Notes: generated by a model not told the origin, from the letters alone. 7,321 bases of DNA from Rickettsiales bacterium (GCA_002725445.1 PBPD01000038.1:1-7321), one strand, 5' to 3'. Counted from the stretch's first letter, positions 1 to 6,151 are shown. A program made the numbers and translations.

Positions 1-232
1 CCCGATTGACGGGTTCGGCCGCGATAATCTGGTGAAAGGTTTGCAAAAGCACGGGCACAAAGATGTCTATGCGCTAGAGGCACCTGAAAATCTGGCCAGT
101 CTGGTAGAAGAGATCGCCGAGCCGGGTGATTTTGTCGTCTGTCTGGGTGCGGGTAGTGTGAGCAAATGGGCGAACATATTGCCGGGTGAGCTGGAAAAAG
201 TGATAGCTGATAAAAATAAAGCGAGTGCATGA
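1..232 (+). CDS. murC: UDP-N-acetylmuramate--L-alanine ligase, C-terminal fragment (5' end outside window)
   Basis: MurC joins L-Ala to UDP-MurNAc using ATP, the first amino-acid addition in peptidoglycan precursor synthesis, in the cytoplasm. Only the last 76 residues are visible; the frame enters at base 2 and stops at TGA 230-232. The fragment reads PIDGFGRDNLV at the left edge and contains a GHKDVYAL segment and the stretch GDFVVCLGAGSVSKWA, which matches the conserved end of the Mur ligase C-terminal domain (GDxVxxLGAG). The ATP P-loop and central domain lie upstream and cannot be checked. murB begins on the base directly after the stop, so the two genes are probably translationally coupled. 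The neighbouring murB and ddl support MurC over MurD, MurE or MurF, and the LGAG plus W pattern also favours MurC. The internal GTG at 32 is not a start; it is an ordinary Val codon in the continuing frame. Confidence 0.9.
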   Translation, partial: PIDGFGRDNLVKGLQKHGHKDVYALEAPENLASLVEEIAEPGDFVVCLGAGSVSKWANILPGELEKVIADKNKASA

Positions 233-1147
233 ATGAACGCGGTGGCCGAGGATAACACGTCATTTATCGATTTGCCCGAAGTGCGCGGCAAATATAGGCT
301 GAATGCCGATCTGTCGGGCACAAACTGGTTTCGTGTAGGCGGCGCAGCCGATGTGTTGTTTCGTCCGGCCGACGCGGAAGACCTTGCACAATTTTTGCGC
401 CATAAACCAGCCGATATGCCTGTGACCCTGTTGGGCGTTGGCTCAAACATTATTGTCCGCGATGGTGGTATTGATGGGGTTGTTATCAAGCTGGGGCGCG
501 GCTTTACGCAATTGCAGGTGGACGGCGATGTGCTGGAAGCGGGTGCAGCAAATCTGAGTTTGAATGCGGCCTTGTTTGCAGCCGAGCAGGGGCGTGCAGG
601 ACTGGAATTTTTGAGCGGCATTCCCGGCACCATTGGCGGGGCTCTGGCTATGAATGCCGGGGCGTATGGTGATGAAACCGCAGACTGCCTGATTGAAGCC
701 GAGGTGGTGACAGGGCGGGGCGAGATTAAACGTGTGAGTGTGGACGAGTTGGGCTATAGCTACCGCCATTGCAGCGCACCTGCCGACTGCGTGTTTACAC
801 GCGGATTTTTCCGCACGCGCGAGGGCGCGCGCGAGGCCATAAAAGCGCGCATTGCCGAGATTCAGGCCCAACGCGAAGCAAGCCAGCCTATTCGCACACG
901 CACGGGCGGTAGCACCTTTAAGAACCCAGATGGAAAAAAAGCGTGGGAAGTGATTGATGCTGCTGGCTGTCGTGGTATGATGGTGGGCGAAGCAAAGATG
1001 TCCGAGAAACATTGTAACTTCATGGAAAACACAGGCAACGCCTCGGCGGCTGATTTGGAAGCGCTGGGCGAGCAGGTGAAACAAAAAGTCAAAGCACATT
1101 GCGGCGTAGATTTGCAATGGGAAATAAAACGTATCGGTAAGCCATAG
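233..1147 (+). CDS. murB: UDP-N-acetylenolpyruvoylglucosamine reductase MurB (304 aa)
   Basis: MurB is the cytoplasmic FAD enzyme that uses NADPH to reduce UDP-GlcNAc-enolpyruvate to UDP-MurNAc. Residues about 30-195 form the FAD-binding domain: NWFRVGGAAD (31-40), LGVGSN (67-72), RDGGIDGVVI (76-85) and SGIPGTIGGALAMNAGAYG (128-146). The C-terminal MurB domain follows at about 200-300. Catalytic residues can be assigned by family comparison: Arg178 in YSYRH, Ser227 in GGSTFKNP (proton donor to the substrate) and Glu297 in WEIKRIG. The short length and the HCNF motif (260-263) fit a type II MurB as found in alphaproteobacteria. The ATG start directly abuts the murC stop (ATGAATGA across the junction) and has no clear Shine-Dalgarno sequence, so initiation probably depends on ribosomes finishing murC. 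ddl follows after 33 nt. Nothing looks truncated. Confidence 0.97.
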   Translation: MNAVAEDNTSFIDLPEVRGKYRLNADLSGTNWFRVGGAADVLFRPADAEDLAQFLRHKPADMPVTLLGVGSNIIVRDGGIDGVVIKLGRGFTQLQVDGDVLEAGAANLSLNAALFAAEQGRAGLEFLSGIPGTIGGALAMNAGAYGDETADCLIEAEVVTGRGEIKRVSVDELGYSYRHCSAPADCVFTRGFFRTREGAREAIKARIAEIQAQREASQPIRTRTGGSTFKNPDGKKAWEVIDAAGCRGMMVGEAKMSEKHCNFMENTGNASAADLEALGEQVKQKVKAHCGVDLQWEIKRIGKP

Positions 1148-1173
1148 CAACCCGCCCTGCGTAACGGGCAAAC

Positions 1174-1177
1174 GGAG
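1174..1177 (+). promoter_or_regulatory. Shine-Dalgarno sequence for ddl, start ambiguous
   Basis: GGAG lies only 3 nt before the ATG at 1181 but 9 nt before an in-frame GTG at 1187. The usual spacing of 5-10 nt would favour GTG, which removes only Met-Ala from the protein. Both starts keep the whole ATP-grasp fold, so the true start cannot be settled from sequence. Confidence 0.5.
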
Positions 1178-1180
1178 TAT

Positions 1181-2086
1181 ATGGCTGTGCATATCGCAGT
1201 AGTAAAAGGCGGATTATCCGCAGAGCGTGACGTGTCGCTGAGTAGCGGTGCAGCGGTGGAAGCTGCATGCGCTGCATTAGGCCACAAAGTCAGCGCAATC
1301 GATGCCAATACCGCACTGGCCGAACAATTAGCCGCCGCCAAGCCGGATGTAGTGTTCAACGCGCTGCACGGGCGCTGGGGCGAGGATGGCTGCGTGCAAG
1401 GCCTGCTAGAGGTGATGCAGATTCCGTATACCCATTCGGGCGTGATGGCTTCGGCACTGGCGATGGATAAACCCATGGCCAAGAAAGTGTTTGCGCAGGA
1501 AGGCCTGCTATGCGCAGACGGAAAAATTTGCACTAAAGACGAAATGCTGCAAGGCGAGCCGATGCAACGCCCGTATGTGGTGAAGCCGTTGAATGAAGGC
1601 TCGAGCGTGGGCGTGACGATTGTGATGGAGCACGAAAACTTTATTTTCAGCGAAGCCAATTGGAGCTTCGGTGATGAAGTGCTGGTGGAGCAATATATTC
1701 CAGGACGCGAAATTCAGGTGGCCGTGCTGGAAGGAGAAGCGCTGGGGGCAATCGAGATAAAACCGCGTGGGCGCTTCTATGATTACGAGGCGAAATACAC
1801 TGACGGCAAAGCCGATCATCTGATGCCTGCGCCGATGGAACAGGCGCGATATGACGAAGTGATGGCGCTGGCCGTGCGTGCACATAACGCGCTGGGGTGC
1901 CGTGGGTTGACTCGCAGTGATTTCCGTTTTGATGAGGATGGCGATGGCAAATTTTATTTGCTGGAGGTGAATACGCAGCCGGGTATGACGCCATTGTCGC
2001 TCGCGCCCGAGATTGCTGCGCATGTGGGGATTGGATTTAACGCATTGGTGCAGCGCCTGATTGATGGCGCGCGATTGGGAGAATAG
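1181..2086 (+). CDS. ddl: D-alanine--D-alanine ligase (301 aa)
   Basis: Ddl is a cytoplasmic ATP-grasp ligase that makes the D-Ala-D-Ala dipeptide that MurF adds to the peptidoglycan precursor. The N-terminal domain has GGLSAERDVSLSSG (10-23) with Glu15, which binds the first D-Ala, and the signature LHGRWGEDGCVQG (62-74). The ATP-grasp part has VVKPLNEGSSVGV (133-145; Lys135, Ser141), EQYIPGRE (170-177) and FYDYEAKY (199-206). The metal-binding end RSDFRF (245-250) and LLEVNTQPGMT (260-270) supplies Asp247, Glu262 and Asn264. Tyr206 in the omega loop corresponds to Tyr216 of E. coli DdlB, the residue tied to D-Ala:D-Ala rather than D-Ala:D-lactate specificity, so no vancomycin-type D-lactate ligase is suggested. 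Length is usual for DdlB. The gene overlaps the ftsQ ribosome-binding site at its 3' end. The symbol ddlB would also fit, given the dcw location. Confidence 0.97.
   Translation: MAVHIAVVKGGLSAERDVSLSSGAAVEAACAALGHKVSAIDANTALAEQLAAAKPDVVFNALHGRWGEDGCVQGLLEVMQIPYTHSGVMASALAMDKPMAKKVFAQEGLLCADGKICTKDEMLQGEPMQRPYVVKPLNEGSSVGVTIVMEHENFIFSEANWSFGDEVLVEQYIPGREIQVAVLEGEALGAIEIKPRGRFYDYEAKYTDGKADHLMPAPMEQARYDEVMALAVRAHNALGCRGLTRSDFRFDEDGDGKFYLLEVNTQPGMTPLSLAPEIAAHVGIGFNALVQRLIDGARLGE
2077..2081 (+). promoter_or_regulatory. Shine-Dalgarno sequence for ftsQ, inside ddl
   Basis: GGGAG sits 7 nt before the ftsQ ATG at 2089 and lies within the last codons of ddl, whose TAG is at 2084-2086. Good spacing and placement support the ftsQ start and coupling to ddl translation. 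Confidence 0.7.
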
Positions 2087-2088
2087 GC

Positions 2089-2976
2089 ATGGCCAGACGT
2101 AAAGGCAAAACCACAAAACGCACCACGCAGCGTCAGCGTGAGAGCCAGCAGATTACGCGCAAAAAAGCGCAGGCGCGCTTCTGGGCAACGTTCCGTCGGC
2201 GCGCCGCGATCACCTTTGCGGTCGTGATTGCAATGCATGTGATTATTGGCGGCTGGTGGGTGTATGATAGTGGGCATATTGAGCGTATGCAGAAATTTGT
2301 GTCGCATTCTTTTTGGCAAATGACGGTGGATGCGGGCTTTAAGGTGGAGCAGGTCTATTTGAACGGTCGCAAGCGCACCCCCAAACAAGTGGTGGAGCAG
2401 GCCATTAATGTGAAAACAGGCGATGCGATTTTGCGCGTGTCGGTGCGCGACATTCATGCGCGGCTGGAAGGGTTGCCAGAGGTGCGTAGCGTGTCGGTGG
2501 TGCGCGAATTGCCGGGGGCATTGCATATTACTTTGGTGGAACGCCAGCCTGTCGCGATCTGGCAAAATAAGGGCAAGCATGTGCTGATTGATGCGGATGG
2601 CACGGTGCTGGAGCATCACCCGCTGCAGGACACCAGCGAGCTGATGGTGTTGGTGGGCGAGGATGTGCCAACCCATGCAGAAGCATTGTTGCGCCTGATG
2701 GCGACCGAGAATGGACTGGCCGCGCGTGTGGCATCGGCGGTGCGTGTGGGCGGACGTCGCTGGAATATTCAACTAAAAGACGGCATCAACGTGATGCTGC
2801 CTGAGCAGGATGCCGAAACCGCATGGGCACAGCTGGCTACCATGCAGCACGAGCATAATGTGCTGGCACGAGCAATTACTACTATTGATATGCGGATTGA
2901 AGACCGTATATTCATGACGCTGGATCCGATGGCAGAACCCTATGCCGAAATGGATGCAGGCGCGCAGGAAACCTGA
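2089..2976 (+). CDS. ftsQ: Cell division protein FtsQ (295 aa)
   Basis: FtsQ is a bitopic inner-membrane protein of the divisome. With FtsB and FtsL it recruits late division proteins and helps activate septal peptidoglycan synthesis. The cytoplasmic N-terminus (1-38) is strongly basic, with 15 Lys/Arg, and is followed by one membrane segment at about 39-59 (AAITFAVVIAMHVIIGGWWVY), giving an N-in topology. The periplasmic POTRA domain runs about 84-152. It contains VYLNGRKRTP, the GDAIL turn, LEGLPEVRSVSVVRELPG (126-143) and the typical end LVERQPVAIW (149-158). The beta-rich FtsQ domain continues to about 280. Many homologues have Trp where this one has Glu131 (PEV rather than PWV). The low-similarity C-terminus is normal for the family. 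A 2-nt gap to ddl and 5-nt gap to ftsA mark it as a middle gene of the operon. Confidence 0.95.
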   Translation: MARRKGKTTKRTTQRQRESQQITRKKAQARFWATFRRRAAITFAVVIAMHVIIGGWWVYDSGHIERMQKFVSHSFWQMTVDAGFKVEQVYLNGRKRTPKQVVEQAINVKTGDAILRVSVRDIHARLEGLPEVRSVSVVRELPGALHITLVERQPVAIWQNKGKHVLIDADGTVLEHHPLQDTSELMVLVGEDVPTHAEALLRLMATENGLAARVASAVRVGGRRWNIQLKDGINVMLPEQDAETAWAQLATMQHEHNVLARAITTIDMRIEDRIFMTLDPMAEPYAEMDAGAQET

Positions 2977-2981
2977 ACACG

Positions 2982-4247
2982 ATGATAGAACAAGACGCAA
3001 TACGTAATCTTCCCGGCTCCATTGCCGCACTGGATATTGGCACGACCAAGATCGCATGCTTTATCGCCCAGATTGATGATAACGGCGCGATGCGTATTCT
3101 GGGTGTGGGACATCAGCTGGCGCGTGGCATCAAATCGGGGCTGATTACCGATGTAAGCGAAGCCGAAACTTCGATTGTTGCCGCCGTGCACGCGGCCGAA
3201 CAAATGGCGGGTGAGACCATCGAGAATGTGGTGGTAAGCATCGGCGGGCGGCATGTGCGCTCGCGCAATGTGTCGGTGGAATTGGATGTGGCAGGCGATG
3301 CGGTAGGCGATAGCGAGATCATCGATATTATCCGCGATGGCAGCGAGTCGTTGAGCGATGACGAGCATGAGATAATGCATATCTTTCCCGTGCAATATGC
3401 GCTGGACGATGCCAAGGGCCTGCGCGACCCGCGCGGCATGGTGGGTGAACGTTTAGGCGCAGAATTGCATGTGGTAATGGCGCGGCGGAATTACCTGTCG
3501 AATCTGACGAACTGTATTGCGCGCTGCCATCTCAACGTGTCGGAATATGTGTTGAGTCCGCATGCATCGGCGCTGGCTGCGCTCGACCAGGACGAGATGG
3601 AACTGGGCGTGACCCTGATTGAAATGGGCGGCGGTACGACCAGTGTGAGCGTGTTTACGGGCGGTAAAAATGTGTTCAGCACTTCCGTGCCAGTGGGTGG
3701 CCAGCATGTCACCAGCGATATAGCGAACGGGTTATCAACCTCGATCAGTCACGCCGAGCGTATTAAAATTTTGCATGGCTCAGCGATTTCGCAAGCCAGC
3801 GACGAAGACCGCATGATCGAAGTGCCGCAGCTGGGCGAAGAAGAAGACGAGGATGATCCGCATCGCGTGCCGCGCACGATGCTGGTGGGCGTGATTCGCC
3901 CGCGTATGGAAGAAATATTCGAGATGGTGCGCGCCAAGCTGGAAGAGGCAGGCGTTGACAAAGTGGCAGGCCGTCGCTGTGTGCTCACAGGTGGCGCGAG
4001 CCAGCTGGTGGGCGTGGATGAGATGGCGGGGCGCATTCTCAGCAAACAGGTGCGCCGCGGTAAACCTGTGCCATTGCCCGGGCTGGCCGATGCGGTAACA
4101 GGGCCGGCTTTTGCGACCGTGGCCGGCATGATCGAATATGTAACTAAACGCGCGTGGGAAGCTGATTTGCTGGCTAGTCGCCGCCGTAAGCGTGGCTTCA
4201 GCCTGACGCGCGAAAAATTAGTGACTTGGTTGAAGGAAAACTTCTAA
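2982..4247 (+). CDS. ftsA: Cell division protein FtsA (421 aa)
   Basis: FtsA is an actin-like ATPase that tethers FtsZ filaments to the inner membrane and signals to the divisome. The ASKHA fold is clear: phosphate-1 AALDIGTTKIACFIA (15-29), the FtsA-specific 1C domain at about 85-165 containing VSIGGRHV (85-92) and HIFPVQYALD (133-142), phosphate-2 LIEMGGGTTSVSVF (212-225) and the adenosine motif VLTGGASQLVG (334-344). The C-terminus RRKRGFSLTREKLVTWLKEN (401-420) reads as an amphipathic membrane-targeting helix. An acidic loop, EEEDEDD (286-292), precedes the PRMEEIFE helix. Glu214 replaces the Asp usually found in phosphate-2. The ATG start has AGGA at 2966-2969, a rather long 12 nt upstream and inside ftsQ, so coupling with ftsQ is likely. 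Length is usual for alphaproteobacteria. Confidence 0.97.
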   Translation: MIEQDAIRNLPGSIAALDIGTTKIACFIAQIDDNGAMRILGVGHQLARGIKSGLITDVSEAETSIVAAVHAAEQMAGETIENVVVSIGGRHVRSRNVSVELDVAGDAVGDSEIIDIIRDGSESLSDDEHEIMHIFPVQYALDDAKGLRDPRGMVGERLGAELHVVMARRNYLSNLTNCIARCHLNVSEYVLSPHASALAALDQDEMELGVTLIEMGGGTTSVSVFTGGKNVFSTSVPVGGQHVTSDIANGLSTSISHAERIKILHGSAISQASDEDRMIEVPQLGEEEDEDDPHRVPRTMLVGVIRPRMEEIFEMVRAKLEEAGVDKVAGRRCVLTGGASQLVGVDEMAGRILSKQVRRGKPVPLPGLADAVTGPAFATVAGMIEYVTKRAWEADLLASRRRKRGFSLTREKLVTWLKENF

Positions 4248-4253
4248 GTATTT

Positions 4254-4258
4254 GAGTC
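4254..4258 (+). promoter_or_regulatory. GANTC site (possible CcrM methylation site) upstream of ftsZ
   Basis: GAGTC occurs 54 nt upstream of the predicted ftsZ -35 and inside the 8-bp palindrome AGTCGACT (4255-4262). In Caulobacter and relatives, CcrM methylates GANTC and methylation state tunes ftsZ transcription. The motif is common by chance (about 19 in this window by eye), so function is only a possibility. Confidence 0.25.
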
Positions 4259-4259
4259 G

Positions 4260-4292
4260 ACTGGCCTGTGGCGTGTTACCCACAAGGCAAGT
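4260..4292 (+). promoter_or_regulatory. Stem-loop between ftsA and ftsZ
   Basis: The left arm ACTGGCCTGTGG (4260-4271) pairs with CCACAAGGCAAGT (4280-4292), with one mismatch and one bulged A around a loop of 8 nt. An A-rich run, not a T-tract, follows, so it is not a canonical intrinsic terminator. It could slow read-through or protect the 3' end of the upstream mRNA. Confidence 0.35.
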
Positions 4293-4308
4293 AAAAAATG
4301 TGAAAAAA

Positions 4309-4322
4309 GGGCTGACAAGCCC
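4309..4322 (+). promoter_or_regulatory. Inverted repeat overlapping the ftsZ -35 element
   Basis: GGGCT (4309-4313), loop GACA, AGCCC (4318-4322) form a perfect 5-bp stem. The predicted -35 hexamer CTGACA (4312-4317) lies inside it. A second short dyad, GACA-N6-TGTC (4314-4327), overlaps. A repressor or activator site is possible, but the repeat is short. Confidence 0.3.
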
Positions 4323-4340
4323 CTGTCTACTATATATAGT
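4312..4340 (+). promoter_or_regulatory. Putative sigma70-type promoter of ftsZ
   Basis: The -35 CTGACA (4312-4317) and -10 TATAGT (4335-4340) each match consensus at 5 of 6 positions and are separated by the ideal 17 nt. Transcription would start near 4347, leaving a leader of about 60 nt. The -10 lies at the end of a 12-bp perfect palindrome, ACTATATATAGT (4329-4340). A dedicated ftsZ promoter in the ftsA-ftsZ gap is known in other alphaproteobacteria, which fits this placement. Confidence 0.55.
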
Positions 4341-4345
4341 GTGGC

Positions 4346-4359
4346 TTAATAGTAATTAA
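4346..4359 (+). promoter_or_regulatory. Inverted repeat at the predicted ftsZ transcription start, CtrA-like
   Basis: TTAAT-N4-ATTAA is a perfect 5-bp inverted repeat beginning next to the predicted +1. It also reads as TTAA-N6-TTAAC, one base short of the CtrA consensus TTAA-N7-TTAA. CtrA represses ftsZ in Caulobacter by binding around its promoter. A further TTAA occurs at 4375-4378. The wrong spacing keeps confidence low. Confidence 0.25.
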
Positions 4360-4392
4360 CTCCATATCTTTGAATTAAATGGTGTGTGACCT

Positions 4393-4396
4393 GGAG
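4393..4396 (+). promoter_or_regulatory. Shine-Dalgarno sequence that fixes the ftsZ start
   Basis: GGAG ends 10 nt before ATG 4407. The upstream in-frame GTG at 4386 has no purine-rich site before it and would place this GGAG inside the coding region, so ATG 4407 is preferred. Confidence 0.65.
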
Positions 4397-4406
4397 CAAC
4401 CTTCCT

Positions 4407-6023
4407 ATGACAATTAACCTTCATTTACCTTCACAAACCGAACAGTTGAAACCCAAGATCACCGTGATTGGTGTTGGTGGCGCGGGCGGTAATGCCGTCA
4501 ATAATATGATTGCAGCCAACCTTGAAGGCGTTGATTTTGTAATGGCGAACACCGACGCACAGGCGTTGGAAAGCGCGATGACAGATCGTGTGATTCAGCT
4601 GGGTGCTAATGTGACACGTGGTCTGGGCGCAGGCGCCAGTCCGGAAGTAGGGCGTTCGGCCGCTGAGGAAGCGCTGGAAGAAATCGCCGACTATATTGAA
4701 GGCTCGAACATGGTGTTCATCACCGCTGGCATGGGCGGCGGTACGGGTACGGGTGCTGCACCGGTGATCGCGCAATTGGCACGCGAGCAAGGCATTCTGA
4801 CAGTAGGCGTTGTGACCAAGCCATTCCAGTTTGAAGGCACGCACCGCATGCGCACGGCCGATAACGGTATCGAAGAACTGCAAAGCTATGTGGATACGCT
4901 GATTGTGATTCCGAATCAGAATCTGTTCCGCATTGCGAATGAGAAAACCACCTTTGCCGATGCATTCCGCATGGCAGACGAAGTGCTGCATTCAGGCGTG
5001 CGCGGTGTGACCGATTTGATGGTGAAGCCGGGTCTGGTGAATCTGGACTTCGCCGACATCCGCGCTGTTATGAGTGAGATGGGCAAAGCGATGATGGGTA
5101 CGGGCGAAGCCGAAGGCGAGAAGCGCGCTATTGAGGCGGCTGAGTCGGCTATCTCTAATCCGCTGCTGGACGATGTGTCGCTGAATGGTGCGCATGCCGT
5201 GCTGATCAACATTACTGGCGGGCCAGACATGACCTTGTTTGAGGTGGATGAAGCCGCCAACCGTATCCGCGATGAAGTGGATCAGGATGCGAATATTATC
5301 TTCGGTTCGACCTTCTCGGATGCAATGGAAGGCCGCATGCGTGTGAGCGTGGTGGCAACCGGCATCGAAAGTGCCGAGCAACGTCAGGCACGCCCTGCCA
5401 AAACCATGGCGCAGGCCCCGGAGAAAAAACCGTTTGCGTTTACGCCAAAGCAACCGCTGCAACGTGAGCGTACGCCCGCAGAGATCGTGCGTGCTGCTGG
5501 TACCAATTCGCCGAACGAGCTGGTTCAAAAAAACCAGCCTGAGCCAGTTTCGTTGCGCAATAAAGAGAGCATGAAGCCTGCGGCTACGACACCTGCAGAA
5601 TCAGCGCCGCAAAGCCTGTTTGACGATGCTCCCGCTGCGATGACCCCGCCAAAAGCGCCACTGCGCAGCCGCGAGTTGGAAGCAGCCGCAGAGGAAGAAG
5701 CAGCCGGCGCACAGGATGATGGTTTGTTCATCAGCCCACGTGCTGAGCAGCCTGTGCAACGTACGCATTTCATCAGCCAGCAAAAAGCTGAGCCAGAAGA
5801 AGCGTATGACGATGAGGAGGAAGATGAGGGTTCGGCTCTTGGTTTCTTCCAGAAATTTACCGGCGGTAACAAGCGCACACGTCCAGCCCGTATGGAGGAG
5901 GAAGACGAAGAAGCGCCACGCCGTGGCAGCCGTGCCGAGGTGAAATCCTCTGCTGCGCCAGCGCTCGACGAAGAAGAGGAATATCTGGATATTCCAGCGT
6001 TCCTGCGCCGTCAAGCCAACTAG
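4407..6023 (+). CDS. ftsZ: Cell division protein FtsZ (538 aa) with long C-terminal linker
   Basis: FtsZ is the tubulin-like GTPase that polymerises into the cytokinetic Z ring. The GTPase domain covers about 15-320: [18 protein letters not shown] (18-35), NTDAQAL (48-54), the tubulin signature GGGTGTG (110-116) and the T7 loop NLDFADIR (212-219), which carries the catalytic Asp214 and Asp217. A variable linker of about 200 residues (325-520) follows. It is rich in Pro, Ala, Gln and Glu, with acidic clusters at 464-475 and 497-502 and an isolated hydrophobic island, [10 protein letters not shown] (478-487). The C-terminal peptide [13 protein letters not shown] (526-538) is the alphaproteobacterial form that binds FtsA and other partners. 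The ATG at 4407 is chosen because MTINLHLP matches the start of alphaproteobacterial homologues and GGAG precedes it. A GTG 21 nt upstream extends the frame but looks unused. The gene has its own promoter and a strong terminator behind it. Confidence 0.98.
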   Translation: MTINLHLPSQTEQLKPKITVIGVGGAGGNAVNNMIAANLEGVDFVMANTDAQALESAMTDRVIQLGANVTRGLGAGASPEVGRSAAEEALEEIADYIEGSNMVFITAGMGGGTGTGAAPVIAQLAREQGILTVGVVTKPFQFEGTHRMRTADNGIEELQSYVDTLIVIPNQNLFRIANEKTTFADAFRMADEVLHSGVRGVTDLMVKPGLVNLDFADIRAVMSEMGKAMMGTGEAEGEKRAIEAAESAISNPLLDDVSLNGAHAVLINITGGPDMTLFEVDEAANRIRDEVDQDANIIFGSTFSDAMEGRMRVSVVATGIESAEQRQARPAKTMAQAPEKKPFAFTPKQPLQRERTPAEIVRAAGTNSPNELVQKNQPEPVSLRNKESMKPAATTPAESAPQSLFDDAPAAMTPPKAPLRSRELEAAAEEEAAGAQDDGLFISPRAEQPVQRTHFISQQKAEPEEAYDDEEEDEGSALGFFQKFTGGNKRTRPARMEEEDEEAPRRGSRAEVKSSAAPALDEEEEYLDIPAFLRRQAN

Positions 6024-6045
6024 ACATAAGCTCTTAAACGGTAAG

Positions 6046-6074
6046 AAAGCCTGCCTTGTGCAGGCTTTTTTATT
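6046..6074 (+). terminator. Intrinsic terminator after ftsZ
   Basis: A perfect 9-bp stem, AAAGCCTGC (6046-6054) against GCAGGCTTT (6060-6068), closes a 5-nt loop and runs into six Ts (6066-6071). It lies 22 nt after the ftsZ stop and should end the dcw transcript, separating it from lpxC. Confidence 0.92.
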
Positions 6075-6094
6075 GTTTGTCAGTTGGTTGGGGG

Positions 6095-6111
6095 TGTAAC
6101 ATTCCGTTACA
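6095..6111 (+). promoter_or_regulatory. 17-bp palindrome upstream of lpxC, candidate operator
   Basis: TGTAAC-N5-GTTACA is a perfect 6-bp inverted repeat with a 5-nt spacer (ATTCC). Its centre, at 6103, lies about 54 nt before the predicted lpxC transcription start, a position typical of an activator site just upstream of a -35. The spacing suits a dimeric regulator contacting successive DNA turns. I cannot name the regulator. Confidence 0.4.
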
Positions 6112-6120
6112 TTATGTGAT

Positions 6121-6150
6121 TTGAAATCTTGTGGTGCAGTGCAGTAGACT
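6121..6150 (+). promoter_or_regulatory. Putative sigma70-type promoter of lpxC
   Basis: The -35 TTGAAA (6121-6126, 5 of 6 matches) and -10 TAGACT (6145-6150, 4 of 6) are separated by 18 nt. Transcription would begin near 6157, giving a leader of about 45 nt. Placement after the ftsZ terminator requires some promoter here, which raises the likelihood. A GANTC site (GACTC, 6147-6151) overlaps the -10. Confidence 0.45.
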
Positions 6151-6151
6151 C
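6147..6151 (+). promoter_or_regulatory. GANTC site overlapping the predicted lpxC -10
   Basis: GACTC shares four bases with the predicted -10 TAGACT. In Caulobacter, GcrA and sigma70 act at promoters where methylated GANTC lies in or near the core promoter. Whether this organism has CcrM and GcrA cannot be seen here. Confidence 0.25.

Noticed and set aside
1151..1169. Small hairpin GCCC/GGGC (or CCCG/CGGG) between murB and ddl
   Set aside because: It has only 4 bp and no T-tract; chance pairing is likely in a GC-containing gap.
443..1192. Long minus-strand frame antisense to murB (249 aa)
   Set aside because: It is a shadow of murB, whose family motifs are clear; the antisense translation shows no recognisable domain. 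The same holds for long antisense frames at 862-1659, 1508-2116, 1954-2772, 4431-4991 and 6173-7003.
4346..4359. A true CtrA full site
   Set aside because: The two TTAA half sites are 6 nt apart instead of 7; reported only as a CtrA-like repeat.
6077..6115. Alternative lpxC promoter using TTGTCA (6077-6082) or CATTAT (6110-6115)
   Set aside because: No acceptable partner hexamer at 15-19 nt was found for either; TTGAAA-N18-TAGACT fits better.
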